DNA from: Enterococcus avium ATCC 14025
Lineage (GTDB): Bacteria; Bacillota; Bacilli; Lactobacillales; Enterococcaceae
DNA: 64,000 bases
NCBI RefSeq assembly: GCF_000406965.1
Contig: NZ_KE136365.1
Coordinates: forward strand, 304,175-368,174
Direction: 5' to 3'
Shown: one piece after another, positions 11,401-22,706 of the stretch
Layout of the letters: each line of letters begins with the position of its first letter
How positions within the stretch are numbered: position 1 is the first letter of the stretch
Translations under genes and position numbers: made by a program
The notes under the pieces: model-generated
Told to the model about the DNA's origin: nothing
What the model saw: the letters and a program-made list of their open reading frames with translations, nothing else
Databases searched by the model: none

Positions 11401-11781
11401 ATAGAGCCGGAGCTTTTTAGTAGAATGATTTCGTTTAAAGGTCAGCTGCCCTTCTGTTTTTTTTGAAAATGTTCTTTCTATTAGCCAGCCATCTCTTTCA
11501 ATCAGATTATCTAATTTTGGATAATCGATCGCTTTATCTTTTTCATCGGTAAGTCTGAATTTTAAACGTTGCTGCTCACCTTCTTCGCTCTGACATTTAT
11601 ATTTCACCTGCCACTGAACGGCGTCTTTTTCTTCTTCACACATGTAGGATAATTTTAAAAAATTCTCATCAACGAGCTTGATCTCCTCCTTTTCAGCATG
11701 GGCCGGCATCAATGCTAAACTCGCGTCAACAATCAGTGAAAAAAATAATAGTATTACTATCAAAAAATTTGATTTTTTCAT
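8497..11781 (-). CDS. VWA-domain pilus tip adhesin, LPRTG-anchored
   Basis: 1094 residues. A signal peptide of about 30 residues ends ALMPAHA. It is followed by a charged N-terminal domain, the motif GQTNVINHQGG, and a VWA domain with the metal site DNSQS in FLLDNSQSM and the strand FVLTDGAPN. Several Cna-B/SpaA-like domains follow (from IPVKKVWLDEH; later ones are typical prealbumin-like repeats such as YLVKETYVPIGYKEM and YILTEMDNPEGYKRI). LPRTG, a hydrophobic helix and a basic tail end the protein. This is the EbpA-like plan of a pilus tip adhesin. Unlike the paralogue at 26657-29887, no minor/major pilin follows directly; its own terminator comes next and then the Mga-like gene. It may be displayed alone or at the tip of shafts made by either pilin pair. 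Confidence 0.9.
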   Translation of the reverse strand: MKKSNFLIVILLFFSLIVDASLALMPAHAEKEEIKLVDENFLKLSYMCEEEKDAVQWQVKYKCQSEEGEQQRLKFRLTDEKDKAIDYPKLDNLIERDGWLIERTFSKKTEGQLTFKRNHSTKKLRLYVQVNQQKKADKNNKDIEIQKDILERTEPFILEYGKTQKKTATTDSSERKKETRMSSVSSEEFIGPKINEKKSRNFLMSPASNGSSLMYRSSYQNKEPSYKEDVGKHPEFSWQPAGQTNVINHQGGLSNQIGWEHEGNWNVERDDFSKSYIKYGDDADNANIQIRKYAQETDQPDEFKIKLNIRGNTTYKPGVDIVFLLDNSQSMISNSDIRPGDANRKDNANAAFEKIVDELKKINEPTAENIRIGAEIFSDYSRYQSWGGNDTSQKRKFKLSKNPDDWDDMVSEYKRATSNGVTFTQRGLQEAKDIFDASPSSDRHKLLFVLTDGAPNRSWTTSDRGITNLEMFPDLKYFTNFNKGSKLNYNAGSSLHSNTERMTTSISPAYNGVINSHITTTNSTAMDLKNSGIEIHTIALKLMINYLEENIPNVRENQIRGLYKMSTKKANATNNPLEDNASDFHFYDVSNGDDLLSYFKNWYETIIRTVDKGVVTDPLGDMVVLVPGSQSVRQIENGAPLFEAGAEPNILLENKDRQIKVDNLNLSRNQEIEIEYKVRLKTDDASFVSDRWYPTNGRTTLEPTPERTTDLLDFGVPSVRYQKKNFVIPVKKVWLDEHQGTDDYWGLRPDKVTATLQRLSESNWVDVETKNLNEDNNWEENFSAVEGGADNTYRVVETTRVKGYKAPVINQSTFTSENIINGGIEITNELLKENYQFSKCMEDGNTVFGQDKPKFSVKRKSDNKELARNIEPNANGKVMIPDVPIGLYLVKETYVPIGYKEMAEFEVSVTENNPPTSLIFKVNDRTEEHQAINELKDFSLKVEKIDSEDNPLTGAVFKLVGPNYEQTINTGSVFNFNNLRPGVYILTEMDNPEGYKRIQDPIGFEIGVDGKVTVNNHPNVSGSGGINGGNNTISLKVTNEKVKPGTLPRTGDYGIKGLFLIASILTIVGVVIAGIYFYKVIKELTRNTRKMNGQ

Positions 11782-12317
11782 TTAACGCATCTCCCTTTTG
11801 ATTCCTTTAACGCTCTGACTAACTTGATAATAGAAAGAACAATTAATTTATTTTTTAAAGAATTCATTCCCCGCTTAAAAACATCATGCATTCCTGGATA
11901 TGAGCAATAATTGACTAACTTATTCTTTGTTTCAACCTTCGTTAAACGGTCTCCTTTATCTGCAACTACATCATAGCAGATATTATTTTTCCGCTATTTA
12001 TAAATTTATTTCTTCGTAAAAGTTATTAAAATTTATAAATATACGATCCTTGAACTGTTATGGAAAAAAGGAGTGTTATTCGAGCCCATTTAATTTAAAC
12101 TATTTTAAAATTATTGATATTCATTTTTGAAATATTGAATTAACGTTTCGATTTTTTTAAACACAACAAAAAAGCCTGAAAGTCATAAATTCCAAGCTTT
12201 TCTCCCTATTTTCGAACGATTCCTTTTAAATGTATTTCCATTAACGTATAGAGAAATCCCGCTTAAAAACATCTCTATATTATTTACAAATATTCTTGCA
12301 GCTGGATAGGAATGACA
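11782..12317. other. AT-rich spacer with traces of a decayed VWA adhesin locus
   Basis: It holds the minus-strand promoter region of the adhesin at 11781, a 16-base direct repeat (CCCGCTTAAAAACATC at 11870 and 12258), and near 12168-12200 a degraded copy (AAAAAAGCCTGAAAGTC) of the terminator seen after the intact adhesin at 8404. Together with the coding scrap at 12318-12455 this suggests the tail of an older adhesin gene. Confidence 0.4.
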
Positions 12318-12455
12318 TTACTTCATTTCGTCTAGGTATAAGGTAGAGTACTTCTCGTTTGTCGCCATCAATTCAATCTGATTCCCTCCCCCAAAGATTC
12401 CGCCTGATCCAATAATGTTTACCTGATGAAAAACGGTCAAAAGATTGATACTTCC
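12318..12455 (-). pseudogene. C-terminal remnant of a fourth VWA adhesin
   Basis: Reading the minus strand gives VNIIGSGGIFGGGNQIEL then MATNEK, a clear match to VNNHPNVSGSGGINGG...LKVTNEK near the end of the adhesin encoded at 8497-11781. The frame stops at 12318-12320, before any LPxTG, and upstream it runs into the terminator of the GH1 gene. So only about 45 codons survive. Not translatable: no start or ribosome site. It marks a past deletion or replacement at this spot, possibly when the beta-glucoside genes came in. Confidence 0.7.
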
Positions 12456-12464
12456 TTTAAAGCA

Positions 12465-12500
12465 AAAAGGCTGAGACTCGTTTTTCAACAAGCCTCAGCC
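12465..12500 (-). terminator. Rho-independent terminator of the GH4-GH1 operon
   Basis: Stem GGCTGAG/CTCAGCC (12469-12475 with 12494-12500), followed on the minus strand by TTTTT. It is just beyond the GH1 stop at 12510. Confidence 0.75.
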
Positions 12501-12509
12501 GCTTTTTCA

Positions 12510-15349
<2,840 letters not shown>

Positions 15350-15383
15350 CCAATCGACTCCTTCTGTTTTTATTTACAAACTA

Positions 15384-15412
15384 ATTATCTGCTATGTAAA
15401 ACTTCAATTCAA
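15384..15412 (-). promoter_or_regulatory. Promoter of the GH4-GH1 operon
   Basis: Minus-strand -35 TTGAAT (15407-15412) and -10 GATAAT (15384-15389) with exactly 17 bases between. It lies 35 bp before the GH4 start and is the best promoter match in the spacer. Confidence 0.7.
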
Positions 15413-15454
15413 TCCGTTCACAAGTCATTCCATACGAATTTACAAACTCTCTAT

Positions 15455-15468
15455 TGAAAACGGTTGAT
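15455..15468. promoter_or_regulatory. Candidate cre (CcpA) site
   Basis: TGAAAACGGTTGAT matches the cre consensus TGNAANCGNWNNCW at all but the thirteenth base. It sits upstream of the GH4-GH1 promoter, inside a pair of ATTTACAAA/TTTGTAAAT arms. Carbon catabolite control of the operon is inferred. Confidence 0.5.
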
Positions 15469-15520
15469 TTTGTAAATCTCGATGGATATTCTCACATTTC
15501 CCTTAAAATCACCCACATTC

Positions 15521-15550
15521 ATTTACAAATGATCTACAATAAATGTAAAT
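15521..15550. promoter_or_regulatory. Inverted repeat, candidate RpiR-type operator
   Basis: ATTTACA (15521-15527) and TGTAAAT (15544-15550) are 7-base inverted arms directly before the ribosome site of the RpiR gene. Related ATTTACAAA elements occur at about 15372 and 15440 in the same spacer. Position and repetition suggest autoregulation and control of the divergent GH4 operon. Confidence 0.4.
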
Positions 15551-15566
15551 AGGAGGTGTGCTCATA

Positions 15567-16484
15567 ATGCTCTTATCAGAGAAAATGAAGCAAACAAATT
15601 TTTCTAATGCCGAGACAGCCTTGGTCACTTATATTTTAGAAAAGGGTACAGCGATTGAATCCATGACAATCAAAGAAATCGCAGAAGCTAATTTCGTTCA
15701 CCCTTCTACCTTGATTCGCGTTGCTAAAAAATTAGGCTACAAGGGCTGGCTAGAATTGCGTACAGAATTTTTAGCTGAACAAACCTATCTTCAAACCTAC
15801 TTTGAAGATGTCGACGCCAATTTTCCTTTCCAAACCAATGACGGCATCATGACGATCGCAAATAAAATTGCTTCATTAGAAAGAACAACGATCGATGATA
15901 CCTTAAGCCTGTTGAATCATGATGACCTGCAAAAAGCGAAACAGCTCTTATTAAACGCCAAACAAATCAAAATCTTCGGAAGTAACGCCAATTTACTGAT
16001 TTCTCAGGATTTTGCCTTAAAAATGCGCCGCATCAAAAAAAATGTTGTGACAAGTCAGACTTTAGGCGAGGATACCTACGAAGCCTATAATAGCCAGGCT
16101 GATACCTGTGCGATTCTGATTTCTTATACAGGAGAAAATAATTTTATCTTGCAGCTCGCAAGAATTTTGCGAAAACAAAACATTCCTGTCATCGCCTTAA
16201 CTAGCATCGGCGAGAATACACTCGCCTCCTACAGCCAAGCGGTTCTGCGAATAACGACACGGGAGCGGCTTTATTCAAAAATTGCAAACTTTACGATTAA
16301 TTCATCAATCTGCTATTTACTGGATGTGCTATATAGCTGTGTCTTTGCCGAAGATTATCAAAAAAATCTGAATCATTTGATTGAGATTGGAGAGCTTGCT
16401 GACAAGCGAAAAACCAGCTCTGAAATCATGGCAGAATCACCAGAATCAATGATTCGCTTCACGGAATCTTTTCGACCAAATTAA
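15567..16484 (+). CDS. RpiR-family transcriptional regulator (HTH plus SIS domain)
   Basis: 305 residues from the ATG at 15567, which has AGGAGGT nine bases upstream; an in-frame GTG at 15558 overlaps that site. The N-terminal 75 residues are an HTH_6 domain (MTIKEIAEANFVHPSTLIRV). The C-terminal half is a SIS sugar-phosphate-binding domain (KIFGSNANLLISQDFALKMR, then CAILISYTGENN). RpiR proteins sense sugar phosphates and usually act on the adjacent catabolic genes. It is divergent from the GH4-GH1 operon and convergent with the PTS gene, so both probably fall under it. Confidence 0.88.
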   Translation: MLLSEKMKQTNFSNAETALVTYILEKGTAIESMTIKEIAEANFVHPSTLIRVAKKLGYKGWLELRTEFLAEQTYLQTYFEDVDANFPFQTNDGIMTIANKIASLERTTIDDTLSLLNHDDLQKAKQLLLNAKQIKIFGSNANLLISQDFALKMRRIKKNVVTSQTLGEDTYEAYNSQADTCAILISYTGENNFILQLARILRKQNIPVIALTSIGENTLASYSQAVLRITTRERLYSKIANFTINSSICYLLDVLYSCVFAEDYQKNLNHLIEIGELADKRKTSSEIMAESPESMIRFTESFRPN

Positions 16485-16516
16485 AGTTCGGGGAGCTCGC
16501 CCCGAACTTTTTTCTG
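16483..16516 (+). terminator. Terminator between RpiR regulator and PTS gene
   Basis: Stem AAAGTTCGGGG/CCCCGAACTTT (16483-16493 with 16500-16510) and six or more T. It serves the RpiR gene and may also stop the convergent PTS transcript, whose side has a weaker T run. Confidence 0.85.
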
Positions 16517-16526
16517 ATTTAATTCA

Positions 16527-18476
<1,950 letters not shown>

Positions 18477-18522
18477 CTAATTAACAACCCGGGATAATGT
18501 GAAAAGCGGGCGGGTTCAACTT

Positions 18523-19364
18523 TTATTGATTCACTTTTTGGACTAATCGTGCGATATGAATGGTTAAATATAATTTCTCATCATTTGACATTTCGTAATC
18601 GTATTTTTTCCTAATAAAATCTGCAATTCTTTCTACGCATTGATACGCGTTTTGATATTTCTTTTGAATAATTAAAAGCAGCTCGTCATCTGTCTCATCA
18701 GTTAATTGGCGATGATTCATGATTCGTGAAGCAAAGAAGCGCAAATGCGTTGTAAAACGATAAAAGTAAACAGACTCTTCATCCAGTTGAACTTTAAAAT
18801 AATAGCTGGTTATTTGAATGATTTCCTGCATCAACTCCGCCATCATATACGCATCTTCATTCTCGCTATCCGACTGCGCATTCACTAAGTGTAAAGCGAT
18901 ATTCCCTGCTTCATCCTCACCTAGATTGACTTTAAACTTTTCCTCGATTCTTTTTACCGCATTCACGCCGACCGAAAATTCATCGGGGAATAAACGTTTA
19001 ACATCCCACAATAATAAGTTTCGAACCCGAACACCCTCTTTAACTCGCTGGACTGCTGCATATAAGTGATCAGTAATTGATATATAAAGCGAATCGTTCA
19101 ACGGATTTTTCAACGTTACCTTTGCCTCATCAATAATATCGTTGGCGATTTCTAGGTAAGTTATCGGAACATCGACTAATAATTCTTGAAACTTATGAAA
19201 CAAATCACTGTTCGCAAGGTGATAGGTTTTATCTATCGCCTCCTCGGCTATCTCATCCCCAATCTTTTTCTGAAAGGCTAGACCACGCCCCATCGCGACA
19301 ATCTCGTTATTTTTTGATCAGTCGTGATGACTACATTGTTATTCAAAATCTTCTGAATTTGCAT
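18523..19364 (-). pseudogene. BglG/LicT-type antiterminator, frameshifted in the RNA-binding domain
   Basis: The ATG at 19364, behind a GAGGAG ribosome site, starts MQIQKILNNNVVITTDQK, a normal co-antiterminator (CAT) N-terminus. The frame then shifts at a run of six A (minus strand; T at 19310-19315). With seven A it would read on as NNEIVAMGRGLAFQKK, giving a full 280-residue protein of family length. The remainder (18523-19293) is intact: the end of the CAT domain and two PRD modules with their histidines (DHLYAAVQR; ALHLVNAQ; THLRFFASR; LTIHIARLVQ). An alternative start at the internal ATG (19293) has no ribosome site and would lack half of the RNA-binding dimer. So the gene is either truly inactivated, a base-call error, or subject to slippage on the homopolymer. 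It heads the operon with the PTS gene. Confidence 0.85.
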
Positions 19365-19512
19365 TCAACACTCCTCCGTTCTGTGACATTCGCTACTAAA
19401 AATCATTTTTTTCGACTTCGTTCACTTAAAATGATAGATAGCTTTGCAATTGATGTCAAACCCAAAAATGTTATTTTTTATAAACTCACCTCCTGTTTTA
19501 GAGCAACAAAAA

Positions 19513-19558
19513 AACCCAATGAGGGTACGACAAATAATCGTACTTATCTCATCAGGTT
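19513..19558 (-). terminator. Leader terminator overlapped by the RAT
   Basis: Eleven-base arms AACCTGATGAG (19548-19558) and CTCATTGGGTT (19513-19523, minus-strand sense) pair fully with two G-U wobbles, followed by eight T. The loop contains a smaller GTACGA/TCGTAC hairpin. The first arm overlaps the RAT by four bases, so the two structures exclude each other. Confidence 0.85.
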
Positions 19559-19585
19559 TAGCTTGTATTTAAACAATCACTATCC
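19555..19585 (-). promoter_or_regulatory. Ribonucleic antiterminator (RAT) of the beta-glucoside operon
   Basis: Minus-strand GGATAGTGATTG, an eight-base loop, then CAAGCTAAACC. This matches the BglG/LicT target (GGATTGTTACTG ... CAGGCAAAACC) in spacing and in most conserved positions. Binding of the antiterminator would block the terminator at 19513-19558. Confidence 0.85.
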
Positions 19586-19612
19586 ATCAAATGGTCTATT
19601 TAATTCAAAATT

Positions 19613-19641
19613 AGCTTACCAAACACGGAAAGCGCTGTCAA
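19613..19641 (-). promoter_or_regulatory. Promoter and overlapping cre site of bglG-bglP
   Basis: Minus-strand -35 TTGACA (19636-19641), 17-base spacer, and a weak -10 TAAGCT (19613-19618). GGAAAGCGCTGTCA (plus strand 19627-19640) matches the cre consensus with one mismatch and covers the -35, as expected for CcpA repression. Confidence 0.6.
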
Positions 19642-19790
19642 CAGATTTTACAAAAAGAATTTTTTTAATAACAAAATTTGTAAATAGAAAGTGACAATTC
19701 TTTTCCTGCTTATCTAGCATTACATCAGCGCTTCTCCTTATAGGCGAAATAATGGTAAATGTTATCGCTACTACCCTAAACTGCCCTCAA

Positions 19791-19988
19791 TTAAAAACCG
19801 AAATTTCCTACAATAGCATTATACGCGATAACCAAAAATATAATTGCCATTACTAAGCTACTCCACAAACTAAACATTACGAAAGGAGATGTAGCTTCAT
19901 TCCCTTTATTCCTCAAATTAGAAAAAGAACGCTTCGTTATCCAAAGCTGCCAAATTCCCAAAGCTAAAAAGACAAGTCCGATTATCAT
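19791..19988 (-). CDS. Small membrane protein, unknown function
   Basis: 65 residues from the ATG at 19988, chosen because AAAGGAG lies nine bases upstream; an in-frame extension to 20054 has no ribosome site. Two hydrophobic helices (IIGLVFLALGIWQLW and LWSSLVMAIIFLVIAYNAI) flank a polar loop. I do not recognise a family. It is divergent from the DJ-1/PfpI gene. Confidence 0.6.
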   Translation of the reverse strand: MIIGLVFLALGIWQLWITKRSFSNLRNKGNEATSPFVMFSLWSSLVMAIIFLVIAYNAIVGNFGF

Positions 19989-20156
19989 TATACATAGCTC
20001 CTTTTTCACTTTATGTTCTGTAAATAATTGTACTCTCAAAAATATAAAAAGCAATCAAAGAACTAAGCGGAATCTATCATCCCAAACATATTATTTGAAC
20101 TCTTGGCGATTATCCTTTAGGGTTAAAGTGTACTTAAAAGAAAGGATGGAAATTCA

Positions 20157-20669
20157 ATGACCAAAAAAATTGCAGCGATTGTTACGGATTTAGTCGAGGA
20201 TGTTGAACTATCCTCTCCAAAAGAAGCACTGGAAAAAGATGGCAACGAAGTCACAATCATCAGCTTTGAAGCCAATCAAGAAATCACAGGAAAAAAAGGA
20301 ACCAAATTCAAAAGCGACAAAGGAATTGATGAAGTGAAACCTGAGGACTTCGATGCATTACTGATTCCTGGCGGTTTTTCACCTGATCAATTGCGTAGCG
20401 ATGCACGTTTTGTATCCTTCGTGTCTTATTTCTTAGACAAGGATCAACCGTTATTCGCCATTTGCCATGGTCCACAATTGTTCATTCAAACAGGACTTAC
20501 CAAAGGGCGCACAATGACTGCTTACACAACCGTTCGTCCAGATGTCGGCTATGCTGGCGCAATCGTCAAAGATGAAGCAGTTGTAGTAGACAACAAATTA
20601 GTAACTAGCCGAACTCCAGATGATCTTCCTGATTTCAATCAAAAAATCGTCGAAATATTACATGGTTAA
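20157..20669 (+). CDS. DJ-1/PfpI-family protein (YhbO/YfkM-like)
   Basis: 170 residues, the full length of a PfpI/YhbO subunit. The nucleophile elbow AICHGPQ gives Cys103-His104, and the supporting acidic residue is in EDVELSSP (Glu17). Members are stress-related enzymes reported as proteases, glyoxalases or deglycases acting on methylglyoxal-type damage; the exact activity cannot be told from sequence. A GAAAGGATGG ribosome site precedes the ATG. It is a single-gene unit with its own terminator at 20817. Confidence 0.88.
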   Translation: MTKKIAAIVTDLVEDVELSSPKEALEKDGNEVTIISFEANQEITGKKGTKFKSDKGIDEVKPEDFDALLIPGGFSPDQLRSDARFVSFVSYFLDKDQPLFAICHGPQLFIQTGLTKGRTMTAYTTVRPDVGYAGAIVKDEAVVVDNKLVTSRTPDDLPDFNQKIVEILHG

Positions 20670-20816
20670 CGATAAATTTTGACAGAAGAGGATAGCCTAA
20701 AGAAATACAAGGATCTAGGAACAGATGGTGAATGATACCTACTCAGTGTTTCTAAAATTTTGTGAATTTTCGGCTTATTTCTGTAGACGCTACTTATGAA
20801 TCGCCGTGTATTCGTG

Positions 20817-20875
20817 AATAGGAGCTGATCCACAAGTCTATAAGACTTTCGAATCAGCTCCTATTATTTTTTCTC
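20817..20875 (+). terminator. Rho-independent terminator after the DJ-1/PfpI gene
   Basis: Arms AATAGGAGCTGAT/ATCAGCTCCTATT (20817-20829 with 20853-20865) form a 13-bp stem, followed by ATTTTTTCT. It is also usable on the minus strand for the gene at 20928. Confidence 0.8.
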
Positions 20876-20927
20876 TCTATAAAGATAATTCTTTGCAAAA
20901 TTAGTTAACCGCCTTGCAAAGCCCCTA

Positions 20928-21230
20928 TTAAGACAAATAGGTCCACAAAAGTAACAATAGAAATCCAATCAAAAACGGCGGTACATACTTAAATATAAAA
21001 TAACTGTAAGCTTTTCCTGCCCTACGTTCCGCCTCAAATCTTGGATCATCTCGATCGTTTACAAACTGCCATGGAAACCTTGAGAAAAAAAGCCCATTTG
21101 TTAAGCGAGTAATCAAAGCGATCACTAGTAAAAGACCCGTACAGAAAATACCAGCAAACGCAACATCTCTAATCACATGACTATCCAAAACAATCACCAG
21201 CTTTCGCTTCACATTCAAAAGAGCAATCAC
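20928..21230 (-). CDS. Conserved hypothetical membrane protein
   Basis: 100 residues with two hydrophobic helices (VAFAGIFCTGLLLVIALIT and VPPFLIGFLLLLLWTYL) around a charged loop, FSRFPWQFVNDRDDPRFEAE. The layout resembles small DUF3899-like proteins, but I am not certain. The start is not fixed by a strong ribosome site; an internal start near residue 16 is possible. No catalytic motif is visible. Confidence 0.55.
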   Translation of the reverse strand: MIALLNVKRKLVIVLDSHVIRDVAFAGIFCTGLLLVIALITRLTNGLFFSRFPWQFVNDRDDPRFEAERRAGKAYSYFIFKYVPPFLIGFLLLLLWTYLS

Positions 21231-21324
21231 AACACGAACGAACCAGCATTATTTGAATTCATCGCCAACTCGCTTTAAAAAATACCACTAAAGTCTTTAT
21301 TGATGCCAACAAGTTAGTTCGCTG

Positions 21325-21474
21325 CTACTTCACATACCCAACCGCGAGACAATTCATCCCATTGGAGCCCACAAAAGCATTAATCACTGTTCCGTTTTGC
21401 GGCAAATACCCATCCTTTTCTTTGTTTTTATTATAATCCTTCACTGTAAAAATAACGATACACTTAAACTTCAT
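21325..21474 (-). CDS. Short hypothetical protein of 49 residues
   Basis: ATG at 21474 with a GGGTG site about seven bases upstream, running 49 codons to TAG at 21325. Translation begins MKFKCIVIFTVKDYNKN and ends GMNCLAVGYVK. It has two cysteines, no membrane segment and no family I recognise. Amino-acid choice looks like a real gene rather than a random frame, and it occupies an otherwise empty 420-bp gap. Confidence 0.45.
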   Translation of the reverse strand: MKFKCIVIFTVKDYNKNKEKDGYLPQNGTVINAFVGSNGMNCLAVGYVK

Positions 21475-21651
21475 CAAGTTACACCCTTTCAATTCATACT
21501 TTTTTAATTAAATTCTCATTGTAATTATGATAACACGAATTTTTTTCTACGGTCACTAATCTTAGAAAAATCATCTAAATTAGAAAAATATTTTGTGTAC
21601 AATGATGAATATCCTCTTCAACTTTACAATAACTTCACTCCATCAAAAAGC

Positions 21652-22362
21652 TTAAACGGTCTCGCCGTCAAAATTCCTTTGTTTCAAACGGTAGCCTTTG
21701 CCCCAAATCGCCTCTACGACTAAGGCACTTTCCATTTCTTTCAGCTTCCATCGGATTCGTTTAGCAATAATAGACATTTGAGCTAATTGTGAACTATTAG
21801 GACCGTCTCCCCAGATTGCTCGTGACATCTCTGTTCTGGAAACTGTTTCATCATTTGAATTAAGCAGTTTCTCGAAAAAAGCTGTTTCTTTTTTCGATAG
21901 TACATGTAGAATCGCTCGTAACTCGTCTTGTTTAACTTCGCCCTCTTTATTAAAAATCAGCCTTGCTTGCTCCTTTTCGTGATTCATGCTGGCTAAGTTA
22001 TGAACTACGTATTCTCTAAGGCGATCAATTGATTGACTTTCACTGATCCAATCGTAAAAACCTATTTTTTTAATCATTTTCTGTTCTTCTTCATCTGGTT
22101 CGATCGATGTTTTTCTGATAAAACAGCTCATTTTGCTCAAGTTTAAAAAAAGTTGTTTCGCCTCATTATCACTGATAGTTTCACTAATAATAACCGCCGC
22201 AAATTTTCTATCAATCTGTTCCTCATCAAATTTATGCAGTAGCTTATCGAAAAGAAGCTTAGAGCAATACACTTCATATCCCAAACATTGCAATCGATTC
22301 TGCAGAGGTTGCTCAAACAATACATTTTTCGTCAAAATTAAAAATGGTTTCATCTCATTCAC
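21652..22362 (-). CDS. OmpR/PhoB-type winged-helix regulator with degenerate receiver
   Basis: 236 residues. The C-terminal 100 residues are a winged-helix DNA-binding domain (FEKLLNSNDETVSRTEMSRA, then the wing EAIWGKGYRLKQR). The N-terminal 120 residues have the length and alternating pattern of a receiver, but the phosphorylation site region reads FAAVIISETISDNE, with no Asp in the usual position. No histidine kinase is nearby. Such orphan regulators act without phosphorylation or through small ligands. It is divergent from the Mga-like gene at 22707 and lies beside the second pilus locus, so a part in pilus control is plausible but inferred. Confidence 0.75.
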   Translation of the reverse strand: MNEMKPFLILTKNVLFEQPLQNRLQCLGYEVYCSKLLFDKLLHKFDEEQIDRKFAAVIISETISDNEAKQLFLNLSKMSCFIRKTSIEPDEEEQKMIKKIGFYDWISESQSIDRLREYVVHNLASMNHEKEQARLIFNKEGEVKQDELRAILHVLSKKETAFFEKLLNSNDETVSRTEMSRAIWGDGPNSSQLAQMSIIAKRIRWKLKEMESALVVEAIWGKGYRLKQRNFDGETV

Positions 22363-22706
22363 TACTTTCTTTTCCTGCTTTACAAATAATTTATATTTTT
22401 ATAGTTACTTGTTGTCTATTGAAATAGTAAAAAGGCCCTCAAAGCATTTTTTTATAAAACTGTTTGCTACCATTACTATAATGTACGTTTTTTTATTTTT
22501 CAGTTTCGCTAGAATAATCAAATCAGATGCCGTAATTCCCTAAGGTACCCGAATAAGAAAAGAGTATATCAAAAAAGGAGACCCAGATATTTCAATTTTG
22601 TCGGGTTCGTTCGGTGAATACTGAAATACCGGATGTATGATAGACTCTGTTTTCCTTACTAGATGTTATAATTAAACTATGAAGGACAATGCTAGGAGGA
22701 AATCTT

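Noticed and set aside
22143..22325. Alternative minus-strand frames inside the receiver-like gene
   Set aside because: These are shadows of the 236-residue regulator, without start signals.
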